This document shows positions 45,942 through 55,284 of a stretch of 64,000 bases of DNA, piece after piece (the stretch's first letter is position 1; every line of letters starts with the position of its first letter). The notes under the pieces are model-generated. The model made no database searches, was not told the DNA's origin, and worked only from the letters and a program-made list of their open reading frames with translations. Where the stretch lies: positions 62,001 to 126,000 of the forward strand of contig NZ_JANHOH010000009.1 of the NCBI RefSeq assembly GCF_024498135.1. The letters are read 5' to 3'. Position numbers and translations under genes: made by a program. The DNA comes from Mucilaginibacter aquariorum. GTDB lineage: Bacteria; Bacteroidota; Bacteroidia; Sphingobacteriales; Sphingobacteriaceae.

Positions 45942-47159
45942 TTAATATTTGATATACACGGTCAGCGGATCACCTTCCACCGAAACCTTCGATGCAGGCA
46001 CAGAATTGACTATTTCACAATTTGCATTGACAAGGAAAACACGCGGGCTCCTGGTATCACTGATCCTGACATTGTTGAAGCTGTTATTCGTCCCCGATTC
46101 TGCACGCACGGTGACCGCATCACTATTGGCGGCCGACCAGTCGCAGTTGATGGTATTGTTACTGACCGAATTAAAGTTTCCGCCTATCCTAACGACGCCG
46201 TAGTTTTTGTCCTTGCCCCGCAATTGCCTGCTTTGCTCACCCGGAAGCCTCATCCATGTCAGGTTCCCGTTCAAAAGGTTGTTATCGCTATTGTTAAGTT
46301 CAATGACGCCGACATAATAACTCTGAAAGTTATTCAAAGAGATGTTTCCATAGCGGGAGTTATTGACCTGCAGGTTAACATCGCCATCCGGATAAACATG
46401 ATTGCTGCTAAAGATGAAGTTCTCCTGATTCGTCAGCTTCACCGTGATCCCTCCGGGCTGCGCGCCTAACTGGCAGTTACTTATCATATTCTGAATACCG
46501 TTGGGCATGTCAATGCTGTTACGGCATTCCGAGATCCAGCAGTACCGGATGATCGCCGCATCGGCTGCATTCAGAAAAATACCGGTAACCAGGTTGATGC
46601 CTATAAAATCTTCAATACGGACACCGTCATTATCCTGAACGATATTAATACCAGTGCCTTTGGTAGCTGATCCCCCGGAAATCAGCAGGTTTTTAATGAT
46701 CAAACCTGATATTCGGTTTTTACGGCCATTAACATCCGGTATTGCCGGCACGCTTATAGCGGATGACGCTGTTCCCAGCAGCAATTTACTGCCTCCCCCA
46801 GGAGGGATCACGCCTGATGGCGGCACATCCACATTACTGCGAATACCGGCATTCTGGCCTCTGATGGTAACAAAACTGCGACTCACCACAATGGGACTGT
46901 TCAGCAGAAAATCACCTTCCGGAATTACTATCGTACCCCCGGAGGCGGGTAATTTACTGATCAGGTCATTAATTACCGCGGAGCAATCGGTTTTGCCGTC
47001 TCCCTTTGCCCCATAGTTGGTAATTACATATTCAGGAAGCGTTGTACCGTTGGATTCGTTATCCTCCGTAACATAAATTTTTTCTTGTATAATCTTTTTA
47101 CAGCTAACGGCCGATAGTACAACGGCAAGGATCAGCAAGTACAGACGGATCTTTTTCAT
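45942..47159 (-). CDS. GH91-family lipoprotein (inulin fructotransferase / DFA enzyme)
   Basis: The 405-residue protein is a lipoprotein (VVLSAVSCKK) with a right-handed parallel beta-helix. Its order of blocks matches inulin fructotransferase of GH91 as I remember it: AVINDLISKLPASGG with IVIPEGDF, GTGINIVQDNDGVRI, ISECRNSIDM, GAQPGGITVKLTNQEN, YYVGVIELNNSDNNLLNGNL, and YGVVRIGGNFNSVSNN. GH91 enzymes convert inulin chain ends to difructose dianhydride III or I without water, and some relatives hydrolyse the product. A general pectate-lyase fold call would miss this. One position I recall as Asp (PDG) is Gly here, so activity needs testing. It sits between two GH32 genes in the fructan susCD operon, 8 bases after the one at 47168. 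Confidence 0.78.
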   Translation of the reverse strand: MKKIRLYLLILAVVLSAVSCKKIIQEKIYVTEDNESNGTTLPEYVITNYGAKGDGKTDCSAVINDLISKLPASGGTIVIPEGDFLLNSPIVVSRSFVTIRGQNAGIRSNVDVPPSGVIPPGGGSKLLLGTASSAISVPAIPDVNGRKNRISGLIIKNLLISGGSATKGTGINIVQDNDGVRIEDFIGINLVTGIFLNAADAAIIRYCWISECRNSIDMPNGIQNMISNCQLGAQPGGITVKLTNQENFIFSSNHVYPDGDVNLQVNNSRYGNISLNNFQSYYVGVIELNNSDNNLLNGNLTWMRLPGEQSRQLRGKDKNYGVVRIGGNFNSVSNNTINCDWSAANSDAVTVRAESGTNNSFNNVRISDTRSPRVFLVNANCEIVNSVPASKVSVEGDPLTVYIKY

Positions 47160-47167
47160 GTTTTATA

Positions 47168-49360
47168 TTAAGGTTTCCCTGACGGGGAAAGGGTTAAATT
47201 GGTTTGGTTGAGGCTGGACTTTAATTCCCAAACCTTGATATCATCGACTTTTAAGGAACCTTCTTCAGCAAAAAGTTCTACAATGCTGCTCGCTTCATCC
47301 ATCGGGAACAAGCGGGTTGTAAAAGCATCCTTGTTATCGATGAAGCCCTCTATGACAGAGCCATCAATAAAAAGGTGCAAATTGATCTTCTTCCCGGGCG
47401 TTGCCGTATAGTCCCCTTTCCGTATCTGAAGCGGATAGAACTTCCGTTTAGTCGATTTGCTCTGGTCCACGACAAGCTGATTATTATCCAGATCGAAATA
47501 GATCTTGCTGAATTCAGTGCCATCGGCATTTTTACCGACGATGAAGCCAAAACGGCGCGCTGTTTCAGGGGTTAGGTCCACATTGATCTCCAGCTGATGC
47601 TTTTTAGCGCTGAGCTGAAGTGTTTCCCCGGCAGCGATCCTGCGGCCTTTGGGCTGGTCCAGCTTGCCCCGTAGTTTTTCCAGTGCAGGATGCGGCGATT
47701 GATAAATACTGTCATTTTTCAGTTCCCAAACCCTGGGTATGCTGAAAAGATGCGTCCAGCCGGCCAATTCTGTTGCTTTTGCACTTGTCTCATCCGGGAT
47801 GATCGCGATCGCTGTTGTTCTTCTGTCGGCATCTAAGTTTACAGATGGTGATAAAAGGCGGTTGATGATCTCCAATCGTTTAGGTACCGGATTATCCGGG
47901 ACAAACTTTTCATTTTTGAAGTCTCCTGTCCAGTATAAAGCGACCGCGGGCCGCCGGTTGTGCGGAACTTTATTCACCAGTAAAATGTACTTTCCGTTCA
48001 TTTTCCAGAAAACGGGCATCTCCCAAAACACGCCCGAATCGTCCTTATCAGGGTCACCGGTAAACAAGGGATGCAGGTATTGCCATTTTTTTAGGTCCGG
48101 CGATTTGTAAAGCAACAATAATCCTTTTAGCTTCTTACCTTCCACTTCGCCAAAACCGATGATCATGTACCAGTTTTCACCTTCTCGCCAAACATAGGGG
48201 TCGTGCAGATCCTTTCGTTCAAAACCGGCGGGTGAGGAACTGACAACCGGGTTGCCACTGTATTTCTCCCAGTTTAACAGCGAGCTGTCAGCCGGATAAG
48301 CCAGGCCAATGGTGAATGCGTCTTTACCCCCGCCGGTATAAATAAGTACGGGCTTGCCATCTTTGTCTTTAACGGCGTGACCTGACCAGATACCATTCTG
48401 GTCATAATCCTTATCAGGTGTGATGGCAGGTATCTGCTCGGTCCAGGTAACCAGATCTTTGCTCGTAAAATGCCCCCAGTTGATCTGGCCAAGGAAAAGA
48501 TTATTCCCGTTTTTTTGATTGAAAATATGATAGATACCGTTGTGTAAAAAAAGGCCGTGGGTTTCATTCGTCCAGTTTGCGGCAGGTAACAAATGGTATT
48601 TAGGCCTGTTAAAATCTCCCCGGAAACGTTCAGATGAAACTGCAAGGCTGGGCGCGGTCGACATTTCCTTTACCTGTGCCTTAACTATAGCGCCGGAAGC
48701 AAACGGTGCCGGCGAGATCGTTACTTCGTCGATTATTCCGTTGATCCTGTTAACAGGGAAAATATTAATTGTCTTCGCATTGTTGCTCCGGCCTATAAAT
48801 ACGGTATCCCGTATCAGGTAAGCCGGCTTCGCGATAGGCGTTTCTTTCACCAGTTTACCGTTCACCCATAACTGCGCTTTCGTCTCAAGAACGTTTAATG
48901 CGATGTGAAGCCACCGGAAGCGTGAAAGCCGCTTTTCAGCCGCGAAATAATTGGTTTTACCATCGGCCCCTATTCCGATCATCGGTGTCCCAAAGCGGTC
49001 AATACAGGCACTTATCCATTCATCACCAGCCTTATTGGAAACTGAAAAAAAACCTGCTGTATCAGTCGGGAAGGTTTCCAACGCGAAATATCCCGCGACG
49101 GATGGTGCATGCGAAAACCCGGGGGACAGCCCGATTGAAACCGACGTTGAGTAACCATCAGTTCTTAGCCCCTTGCCGGCGAGGCCAGGTACCATTTCGG
49201 GTACACTTTTGCGTGCACGATAATGTACGGTCAAAGGCGCACCTTTTTTTATTCCGTCTTTCAACTTTGCGTCCCCGAAGCGGAAAAGGTGCTGTGCAAA
49301 TGCATCAACGCTGGATCCCAATAATAAAACGCTTAATAACACCAGGTAAATTCTGTTCAT
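47168..49360 (-). CDS. GH32 enzyme with N-terminal LamG-like domain and altered nucleophile motif
   Basis: The 730-residue protein has a signal peptide (ending VDAFAQ), a LamG/concanavalin-like domain (about 35-235), a GH32 propeller (about 250-555) and C-terminal sandwich (about 570-720). The nucleophile loop is NWTNETHGLF, so Glu266 replaces the Asp of WMNDPNG. The RDP motif reads LHDPYVW, and EC reads WEMPVFW. The acid/base Glu and transition-state Asp remain. This may be a divergent GH32 clade with changed specificity rather than a dead enzyme. An intrinsic terminator separates it from susD upstream, which would lower its expression relative to the transporter genes. Confidence 0.82.
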   Translation of the reverse strand: MNRIYLVLLSVLLLGSSVDAFAQHLFRFGDAKLKDGIKKGAPLTVHYRARKSVPEMVPGLAGKGLRTDGYSTSVSIGLSPGFSHAPSVAGYFALETFPTDTAGFFSVSNKAGDEWISACIDRFGTPMIGIGADGKTNYFAAEKRLSRFRWLHIALNVLETKAQLWVNGKLVKETPIAKPAYLIRDTVFIGRSNNAKTINIFPVNRINGIIDEVTISPAPFASGAIVKAQVKEMSTAPSLAVSSERFRGDFNRPKYHLLPAANWTNETHGLFLHNGIYHIFNQKNGNNLFLGQINWGHFTSKDLVTWTEQIPAITPDKDYDQNGIWSGHAVKDKDGKPVLIYTGGGKDAFTIGLAYPADSSLLNWEKYSGNPVVSSSPAGFERKDLHDPYVWREGENWYMIIGFGEVEGKKLKGLLLLYKSPDLKKWQYLHPLFTGDPDKDDSGVFWEMPVFWKMNGKYILLVNKVPHNRRPAVALYWTGDFKNEKFVPDNPVPKRLEIINRLLSPSVNLDADRRTTAIAIIPDETSAKATELAGWTHLFSIPRVWELKNDSIYQSPHPALEKLRGKLDQPKGRRIAAGETLQLSAKKHQLEINVDLTPETARRFGFIVGKNADGTEFSKIYFDLDNNQLVVDQSKSTKRKFYPLQIRKGDYTATPGKKINLHLFIDGSVIEGFIDNKDAFTTRLFPMDEASSIVELFAEEGSLKVDDIKVWELKSSLNQTNLTLSPSGKP

Positions 49361-49381
49361 GGAAAAGTATTATGCTAGGTT

Positions 49382-49413
49382 AAAAAAGGCAGACGTGGAA
49401 AACCACGCCTGCC
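49382..49413 (-). terminator. Intra-operon terminator after susCD (fructan locus)
   Basis: On the minus strand GGCAGGCGTGG and CCACGTCTGCC pair over 11 bp (one G-T wobble) around TTTT and are followed by TTTTTT (49387-49382). It is a textbook intrinsic terminator between susD and the first enzyme gene. Confidence 0.9.
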
Positions 49414-49427
49414 ATATTGGTTATCTG

Positions 49428-51167
49428 TTATAAATAGCCTGGATTCTGCTTATATAATCCGCCGGAAAAATTGATCTGCGCTTGCGGGATCGGGAAATAT
49501 TCGTCCCTCCCCTTTTTGAAGCTTGCGTTTTGCAGATACGTGCGAAGCGTTTTCTCCTTTTGAAAATACCCGTTCAATACATCTTCTGCGACGCCCCAGC
49601 GAACAAGGTCGAAAAAGCGTTCGCCTTCAAGTGCAAACTCCAGCTTACGCTCAAAACGTAATGCCTTCCTCGCGTAATCTCCGGTCCAGTTGCAATTTAC
49701 GCCTGGCTGATATAATGCTATATCGTATTTCGCTGCATAATCGGTTGACGAGGTATTTTGCCATTTAAGCACATAGCTGCTCTGTTTGGTTCTGGCCCTT
49801 ACCTGGTTGATCAACGGAACTGCCTCGATCTCCCGGCCCAGTTCTATCAGCGCTTCAGCTTTCCAAAGCAGCACATCAGCATATCTTATGATATGAAAGT
49901 TAAGCGCAGAACCTCCCCATGGAAAGCCTTTTACCATAAATGGCGACTCCGGCGAAACCAGCGCTTTTTTATTCATATAATAACCGTAAGTGGCCGGTTC
50001 ACGTGCCCAATTTTCCTGGTATGGCGATCCTGTGTAATTTTTCCATCTAACGCCTAACCTGCCTACTGAAAAGTCAAGGCGGGGATCTACATTTGTTGCA
50101 AACCCGTCCGCTACGGTCATCAGGTTCGAGTTGTTATAGGTATCAAACTGCGGAAGCCCGTTTGCATCGGTTTTATAAGAGTTGATCAAATTCTGGCTTG
50201 GCTGGAAAAATCCGTCGCCGCTATATGGTCCCCTCGGTGCGTTTAACAAGTTGCTCCAGTTGATCCGTCCGGCATTAGTACCATCCGCGATCGAGTATTG
50301 TACCGCGAAAACCGATTCTTTGCTGTTATCGTGTTCAGCTTCCGACAATTGCTGAAAATCGGGCAATAACTGGTAGCCGCCGTTGTTGATCACTTCATCA
50401 CATAGCGTTACCACATTATTGAGCAGGCCGTTATCTATGCTTGCTACTGTATTGTCATTGTTTTGTTTATAAGCACGGTACAGGGTAACCTTTGCCTGAT
50501 AGGCTTTCGCTGCAAATTTTGTAGCGCGGCCCGGTTCAGGTTGTGTCGCCGGTAATAAGTCGGCTGCTGCTGCGAATTCTGCGGCTATCTTCTCCAGGAT
50601 CTGGTCGCGGGTAAACTCCGTGTTGGAAATCTTAGGATAGTTTTCGAGCTCCACATTTTCGTCGAAGTACGGGATCTTGTTGTACAACCTGCTCAGTTCA
50701 AAAAAGAAATGCGCACGAAGAAATTTCATCTCACCTAAACGGACATTCTTTAATGGCACCTGCTCTACAGTAACTTTGTTCAGTTGCTGAATTGCACTGT
50801 TCGCGCGCTGTACGCTGCGGTACAGGTTAAACCATTTGCGGTCTAATAAACCATTTGTAGAAAACACGCCCTGAAATGTTTCAAAAGCGTTGAATTCGCT
50901 AATATCACCAATGCCGCCACCGCCTTTATAGGCAGTCTCTGCACGTACGTCGCCATACACCCAATTAGTGGTAGGAGAAAGGAAAGTACCATCACTGCCT
51001 TCGGGACCGGCAAGCGCGGCGTATGCAGAAATAGTCAGCGCTTCAATACCTTCAGGAGAGCCCAATACAGCATCACTCAGCTTACCCTGTGGTTTGCTGT
51101 CGAGGAAGTCTTTTTTACAAGCGGTTAGTGATAGTACTGCCGCAAGAAATATATATTTAATTTTCAT
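49428..51167 (-). CDS. SusD-like glycan-binding lipoprotein (fructan locus)
   Basis: The 579-residue protein has a lipoprotein signal (LAAVLSLTACKKDFLD) and the SusD/RagB TPR framework, with EMKFLRAHFFFELSRLYNKIPYFD and ALRFERKLEFALEGERFFDLVRW near the C-terminus. It should bind fructan at the cell surface and close the SusC channel. It lies 21 bases after susC, and the strong terminator at 49382-49413 follows. No separate SusE-like gene is seen in this locus. Confidence 0.95.
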   Translation of the reverse strand: MKIKYIFLAAVLSLTACKKDFLDSKPQGKLSDAVLGSPEGIEALTISAYAALAGPEGSDGTFLSPTTNWVYGDVRAETAYKGGGGIGDISEFNAFETFQGVFSTNGLLDRKWFNLYRSVQRANSAIQQLNKVTVEQVPLKNVRLGEMKFLRAHFFFELSRLYNKIPYFDENVELENYPKISNTEFTRDQILEKIAAEFAAAADLLPATQPEPGRATKFAAKAYQAKVTLYRAYKQNNDNTVASIDNGLLNNVVTLCDEVINNGGYQLLPDFQQLSEAEHDNSKESVFAVQYSIADGTNAGRINWSNLLNAPRGPYSGDGFFQPSQNLINSYKTDANGLPQFDTYNNSNLMTVADGFATNVDPRLDFSVGRLGVRWKNYTGSPYQENWAREPATYGYYMNKKALVSPESPFMVKGFPWGGSALNFHIIRYADVLLWKAEALIELGREIEAVPLINQVRARTKQSSYVLKWQNTSSTDYAAKYDIALYQPGVNCNWTGDYARKALRFERKLEFALEGERFFDLVRWGVAEDVLNGYFQKEKTLRTYLQNASFKKGRDEYFPIPQAQINFSGGLYKQNPGYL

Positions 51168-51188
51168 CGTTATTATCTTTAGTGGTAA

Positions 51189-54100
51189 TTAAAATCCAAA
51201 GTTTAATCCGGCAGTGAATATGCGTGGCAGTGGGTACGGATATCCCAGTCCTTCAGGATCGGCGCCTTTGTAGCCGGTTATAGTAATCAGGTCCTGCCCC
51301 TGCAGGTAAACGCGCAGGTTCCTTAATTTTAACCTGTTTGCCACCACAGCGGGTAAAGTATAACCAAGCTGGATATTCTTCAGCTTTAAGTACGAGCCAT
51401 TCTCAATAAAGTACTGCGACAGTCTGCCTTCATCGTTCAGGTTCACTGCTGTTAACGCCGGTATAGTAGAGCTGGAATTTGATGGGGTCCATGCATTAAG
51501 CAGCCTGTCTCCATGGTTACCGGTCCATAACTGGAAGAAATCGGTATAGAATTTCGAGTTATTATAAGCATCGCGAACCATACCGTTCACAAAGAATGAG
51601 AAGTCAAAAGCTTTGTAGGTCATCGAAACATTTAAACCTCCAAAGAATTTTGGTTGATCTGAACCCAGCCATTCCCTGTCCTTGTCATTGATAACCTTAT
51701 CGCCGTTTACATCAACATAACGGATCCTCCCCAGGCCTTTACCCGGCTGGTTAATCCCGTCATTCAATTGATCTGCACTGGTGTAAAGACCATTTGTACG
51801 GTAACCCAACCATGATCCCAGCGGCTGACCGACAATCGACTTGTCGCTTCCGTTACCACCGCCGAACGTATAATAGATATCGGCAGGCACATCTGTTACC
51901 CGGTTTTTATAAACAGAACCGGTTAAGGTTATATTATAATTAAAATCCTTACCTACATTATCTCTCCAGCTGATCAAACCTTCAAAACCTTTGTTATTCA
52001 GCGACGCGCCGTTATAGGCAATGGAACCACCTTCACCAATGATGGCGATATAGGGCCTGTCTATCAGCATGTCTTTCGTATCTTTAATAAAATAATCCAG
52101 GGTAACCTGCAGCTTGTTGTTCATCGCGCTCAGGTCGAAACCAAAGTTTGTCTGAGTCGATACTTCCCACTTAACGTTCGGGTTACCGCTGCGATCCTTG
52201 ATGATACCATTGGGTATGATCCCACGGTTAATACCACCTATATCGTAACCGCCCATAGTAAGGTTTGTAGAATATTTGGTGTAGGTGGCTTCGTTATCCA
52301 ACAGGTCGTTACCGTTTTGGCCCCAGCTGGCGCGAAGTTTCAAGTCGTTTATAAATGAGAATTTCTTCAGGAATTGTTCCTGGCTAATACGCCATGCACC
52401 GGAAACGCCCGGAAATACACCTGCGTTATTGTTTCTGCCAAATCGTGATGATGCATCTCTGCGGACGGTACCCGAGATCAGGTATTTGTCATCAAATGCA
52501 TAATTTAGTTTTCCGAAGTAAGATTCTATAGCGGTACGCGATGCCAAACCGCCGTTAGTTTGTTTACCATCACCCGCACTGATATACCTGTAGTCCAGGT
52601 CCTGGATCAGGTAGTTTTCCCTTCTGGCGTTCAGAAACTCATTGTAGTTTTCCTTTGCTTCCGTGCCGGCCAAGCCGTTAATGGAATGTTTACCGATCTT
52701 CACCTGATAACTTGCCTGGTTGGTCCAGATCCATTGTCTGTCATAGTTATTTTCAGCGGTTACAGCATTCACGTCCACGGTTCTGTCACCTTCATGCCAT
52801 TTGGGTTCAAACGTGGAAAAGAATCCGTTGCGGTAGTTAATACTGTAATTGGAACGGAGTACAAGGTTCTTTATCGGTTCAGCTTCGATATACATATTGC
52901 CGAAAATGCGCCATTGGTTTGCCCGGTTTTGTTTCTGCTGATCAAGCAGGCGCACAGGATTAGGTTTATCACCAACGCCCTGTGTCGGGCCGGCGTAGCC
53001 ACCGTTAATGTCATATACCGGGATCAGGGGATGCTGCGCTATGGTTAGTTCTTCTATCCCGGCCGGTTTTAGTTTTTCCTGCCAGTTGGTGATATTGACG
53101 TTCTCACCGATCCGCAGCCTGTTGCTTAAAAAACTGTAATCTGTATTCGCCCTTACATTAACCCTTTTAAAATTGGTATATTTTACCAAACCATCCTGGT
53201 CAAAATAATTAAGTGAGAATATAGAACTTCCATTTTCGGAACCTTTTGCAACGGTTACGTTATAATCCTGTAACGTGGCACGGTTATATACCTCTTTTGC
53301 CCAGTCGGTGTTGCCTGACCTGATCGTCTTGGCAGCGTTAATAAACTCCGGGATAACCGGCGTATCACCATTGCCATAAAGGTCATGACTGGGTTTAACA
53401 CCATCATTTTTATACGCCGCCCAATACGCATCACCCCATTGCTGCGCGTTTAACATACCGATGCCGGTATGGAAATTCTGCGATGCAACACGTGCGCTGA
53501 AATCGATCCGGGTATCGTTCTTTTTGGCTCTTTTGGTCGTGATAATAATTACACCATTTGCAGCCTGAGTACCGTAGATGGATGCTGATGCCGCATCTTT
53601 CAGTATTTGAATGGACTCTACATCATTCGGGTTTAACAGCGTGGCGATATTATCTCTCGTCTGGATACCGTCGATCACATATAACGGTGTACCGTTATTG
53701 ATGGTGGTAATGCCACGGATACCCACACTGGTTCCAACTCCGCCGGGCGTTCCGTCGCTGGCGATGTTAACACCGGGCACCCTGCCCTGCAGCGTTGAAA
53801 TAATGTTACCTGTAGGTATACTGGCGATGTCCTTCATATTCACGACCGCTACCGAACCGGTAATATCCACCTTTCGCTGGCTTTGGTAACCGGTTACTAC
53901 AACTTCGTTAAGCTGCGTGTCTGCATTCTGCAGTTGAATATTGGCCAGACTTTGTTCGTCAACAATCTTAATGTTCAGGGTTTCTTTCCCGATATAAGTG
54001 ATCCGGACAGTTTGCCCCGCCTGGGCCTGAAGGGTAAAGTTACCGTTGACGTCTGTTACTGTTGATTTACCGGACTCCTGAACAAAAAGAACCGCACCAA

Positions 54101-54215
54101 TGATCGGTTCTCTGGTTTTGGCTTCTGAAACTTTGCCCTTGTAGGCCGTTTGCGCAAAAACCTGCACCGCGAGCAGGACCAGCGGTACGATTAGTAATAG
54201 TTTTCTCATAATCAA
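51189..54215 (-). CDS. SusC-like TonB-linked outer-membrane transporter (fructan locus)
   Basis: The 1008-residue protein has a signal peptide (ending VQVFAQ), a carboxypeptidase-like regulatory domain (about 22-100), the SusC signature LNEVVVTGYQSQRKVDITG, a plug with GIRGITTINNGTPLYVIDG and ILKDAASASIYGTQAANGVI, and a barrel ending at IFTAGLNFGF. It imports fructo-oligosaccharides with its SusD partner. It is the first gene of the leftward susCD-GH32-GH91-GH32 operon; 130 bases separate it from the fructokinase gene and hold its promoter. Confidence 0.95.
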   Translation of the reverse strand: MIMRKLLLIVPLVLLAVQVFAQTAYKGKVSEAKTREPIIGAVLFVQESGKSTVTDVNGNFTLQAQAGQTVRITYIGKETLNIKIVDEQSLANIQLQNADTQLNEVVVTGYQSQRKVDITGSVAVVNMKDIASIPTGNIISTLQGRVPGVNIASDGTPGGVGTSVGIRGITTINNGTPLYVIDGIQTRDNIATLLNPNDVESIQILKDAASASIYGTQAANGVIIITTKRAKKNDTRIDFSARVASQNFHTGIGMLNAQQWGDAYWAAYKNDGVKPSHDLYGNGDTPVIPEFINAAKTIRSGNTDWAKEVYNRATLQDYNVTVAKGSENGSSIFSLNYFDQDGLVKYTNFKRVNVRANTDYSFLSNRLRIGENVNITNWQEKLKPAGIEELTIAQHPLIPVYDINGGYAGPTQGVGDKPNPVRLLDQQKQNRANQWRIFGNMYIEAEPIKNLVLRSNYSINYRNGFFSTFEPKWHEGDRTVDVNAVTAENNYDRQWIWTNQASYQVKIGKHSINGLAGTEAKENYNEFLNARRENYLIQDLDYRYISAGDGKQTNGGLASRTAIESYFGKLNYAFDDKYLISGTVRRDASSRFGRNNNAGVFPGVSGAWRISQEQFLKKFSFINDLKLRASWGQNGNDLLDNEATYTKYSTNLTMGGYDIGGINRGIIPNGIIKDRSGNPNVKWEVSTQTNFGFDLSAMNNKLQVTLDYFIKDTKDMLIDRPYIAIIGEGGSIAYNGASLNNKGFEGLISWRDNVGKDFNYNITLTGSVYKNRVTDVPADIYYTFGGGNGSDKSIVGQPLGSWLGYRTNGLYTSADQLNDGINQPGKGLGRIRYVDVNGDKVINDKDREWLGSDQPKFFGGLNVSMTYKAFDFSFFVNGMVRDAYNNSKFYTDFFQLWTGNHGDRLLNAWTPSNSSSTIPALTAVNLNDEGRLSQYFIENGSYLKLKNIQLGYTLPAVVANRLKLRNLRVYLQGQDLITITGYKGADPEGLGYPYPLPRIFTAGLNFGF

Positions 54216-54345
54216 AAAAGGTTAAAATTGGTATTTGAAATAATTAGGTTGAAGTGGTTGGTTTGTTGTGGGGTTCTTTTTCATCTAAGTCATAAATTGA
54301 TAAATTTTCTGTTTTACATCTGATTTATTGGCCTTTTGGTTTGGT

Positions 54346-55272
54346 TTAGCTTTTGTTAACTGCTGATGGTCTGGCCAAAATGCCTTCAGCAAACATTTTG
54401 TCCTTAAAAGATTTAAATTCAGCCAGCGTGTAAGGCGGGCAGCCGCCACTCTGGGTAGCTACAAATCCGCCCATAGCAACCGCATTCTTCAGTATCTCGG
54501 CAGGGGGCTCGTTCCGGTAATGCGAGGCTAAGAACGCTGCCAGGAAAGAGTCGCCGCTCCCGATCGTGTCTTTCACTTTGAGCTCAGATCCCCAGATATG
54601 ATAAGCGGTTTCGCCAACATAATAGGATGCACCGAATTCTCCTTTCGTAACAATAACTTCTGGTATGTTAAACTTCTCCTGGATAAATCTTACGCGGCTC
54701 GCTTCACTATCATGGGAGCCCTTGAACAGTATCTGGACCATTGCAAGCTCAGACTCATTGAACTTTACAATGTCCGCCTGCTGAAGCAGGTGTTCAAGCA
54801 ATTCATGGCTCACGAAGGGTGGTCGCATATTGATATCGAAAACCTTGATGGCATTAGTTTCCAAAAGGTTAAAAAGGCTCTTTCTGGTCGTCGGATTTCT
54901 GGATGCCAGGCTGCCATAAACAAGGTATTTCGGCGGATTGGCCTTAATGTTTTCCACATCGCCCTCACCGATAAAGTCCCAGGCCACCGGGCTGAGTATT
55001 TCATACGTCACTTCGTTCCCGTTAAACCTGGCGATCACCTCGCTGGTAGCGTTCTGCTGGTCCTTCTGCAGGAATTCTGTGGTGATACCCCAGCCTGTAA
55101 TGAGGTTTTCCAGCTCCTGACCTTGCGGATCGGCTCCGATCCGACTGATGATACCGGTGTTCAGACCAAGTTTATTCAGGTGGTACGCCACATTAAGCGG
55201 CGCGCCGCCTGGTTGTTTGCCCGCGGGCAGTACGTCCCATAATATTTCGCCAAAACAGATAGCAGGTGTCAT
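54346..55272 (-). CDS. PfkB-family fructokinase
   Basis: The 308-residue cytoplasmic kinase has the PfkB start motif (GGAPLNVAYHLNKLG) and end motif DTIGSGDSFLAAFLASH, with the catalytic Asp of the GxGD loop. The family phosphorylates fructose and related sugars with ATP. In this setting fructokinase, making fructose-6-phosphate from imported fructose, is the best call. It follows the MFS sugar porter gene by 12 bases, so uptake and phosphorylation are co-expressed, as in the Bacteroides thetaiotaomicron fructan locus. Confidence 0.9.
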   Translation of the reverse strand: MTPAICFGEILWDVLPAGKQPGGAPLNVAYHLNKLGLNTGIISRIGADPQGQELENLITGWGITTEFLQKDQQNATSEVIARFNGNEVTYEILSPVAWDFIGEGDVENIKANPPKYLVYGSLASRNPTTRKSLFNLLETNAIKVFDINMRPPFVSHELLEHLLQQADIVKFNESELAMVQILFKGSHDSEASRVRFIQEKFNIPEVIVTKGEFGASYYVGETAYHIWGSELKVKDTIGSGDSFLAAFLASHYRNEPPAEILKNAVAMGGFVATQSGGCPPYTLAEFKSFKDKMFAEGILARPSAVNKS

Positions 55273-55284
55273 AGGAATAAGTAA

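Noticed and set aside
45942..47159. Pectate lyase or polygalacturonase assignment
   Set aside because: The beta-helix fold alone would allow it, but block order matches GH91 and the locus is for fructan, with no pectin genes.
48898..49383. 161-codon ORF antisense to the GH32 gene at 47168
   Set aside because: Shadow frame of a well-supported LamG-GH32 protein.
54598..55242. 214-codon ORF antisense to the fructokinase gene
   Set aside because: The opposite strand encodes a full PfkB protein with all motifs; the long antisense frame is a codon-usage shadow.
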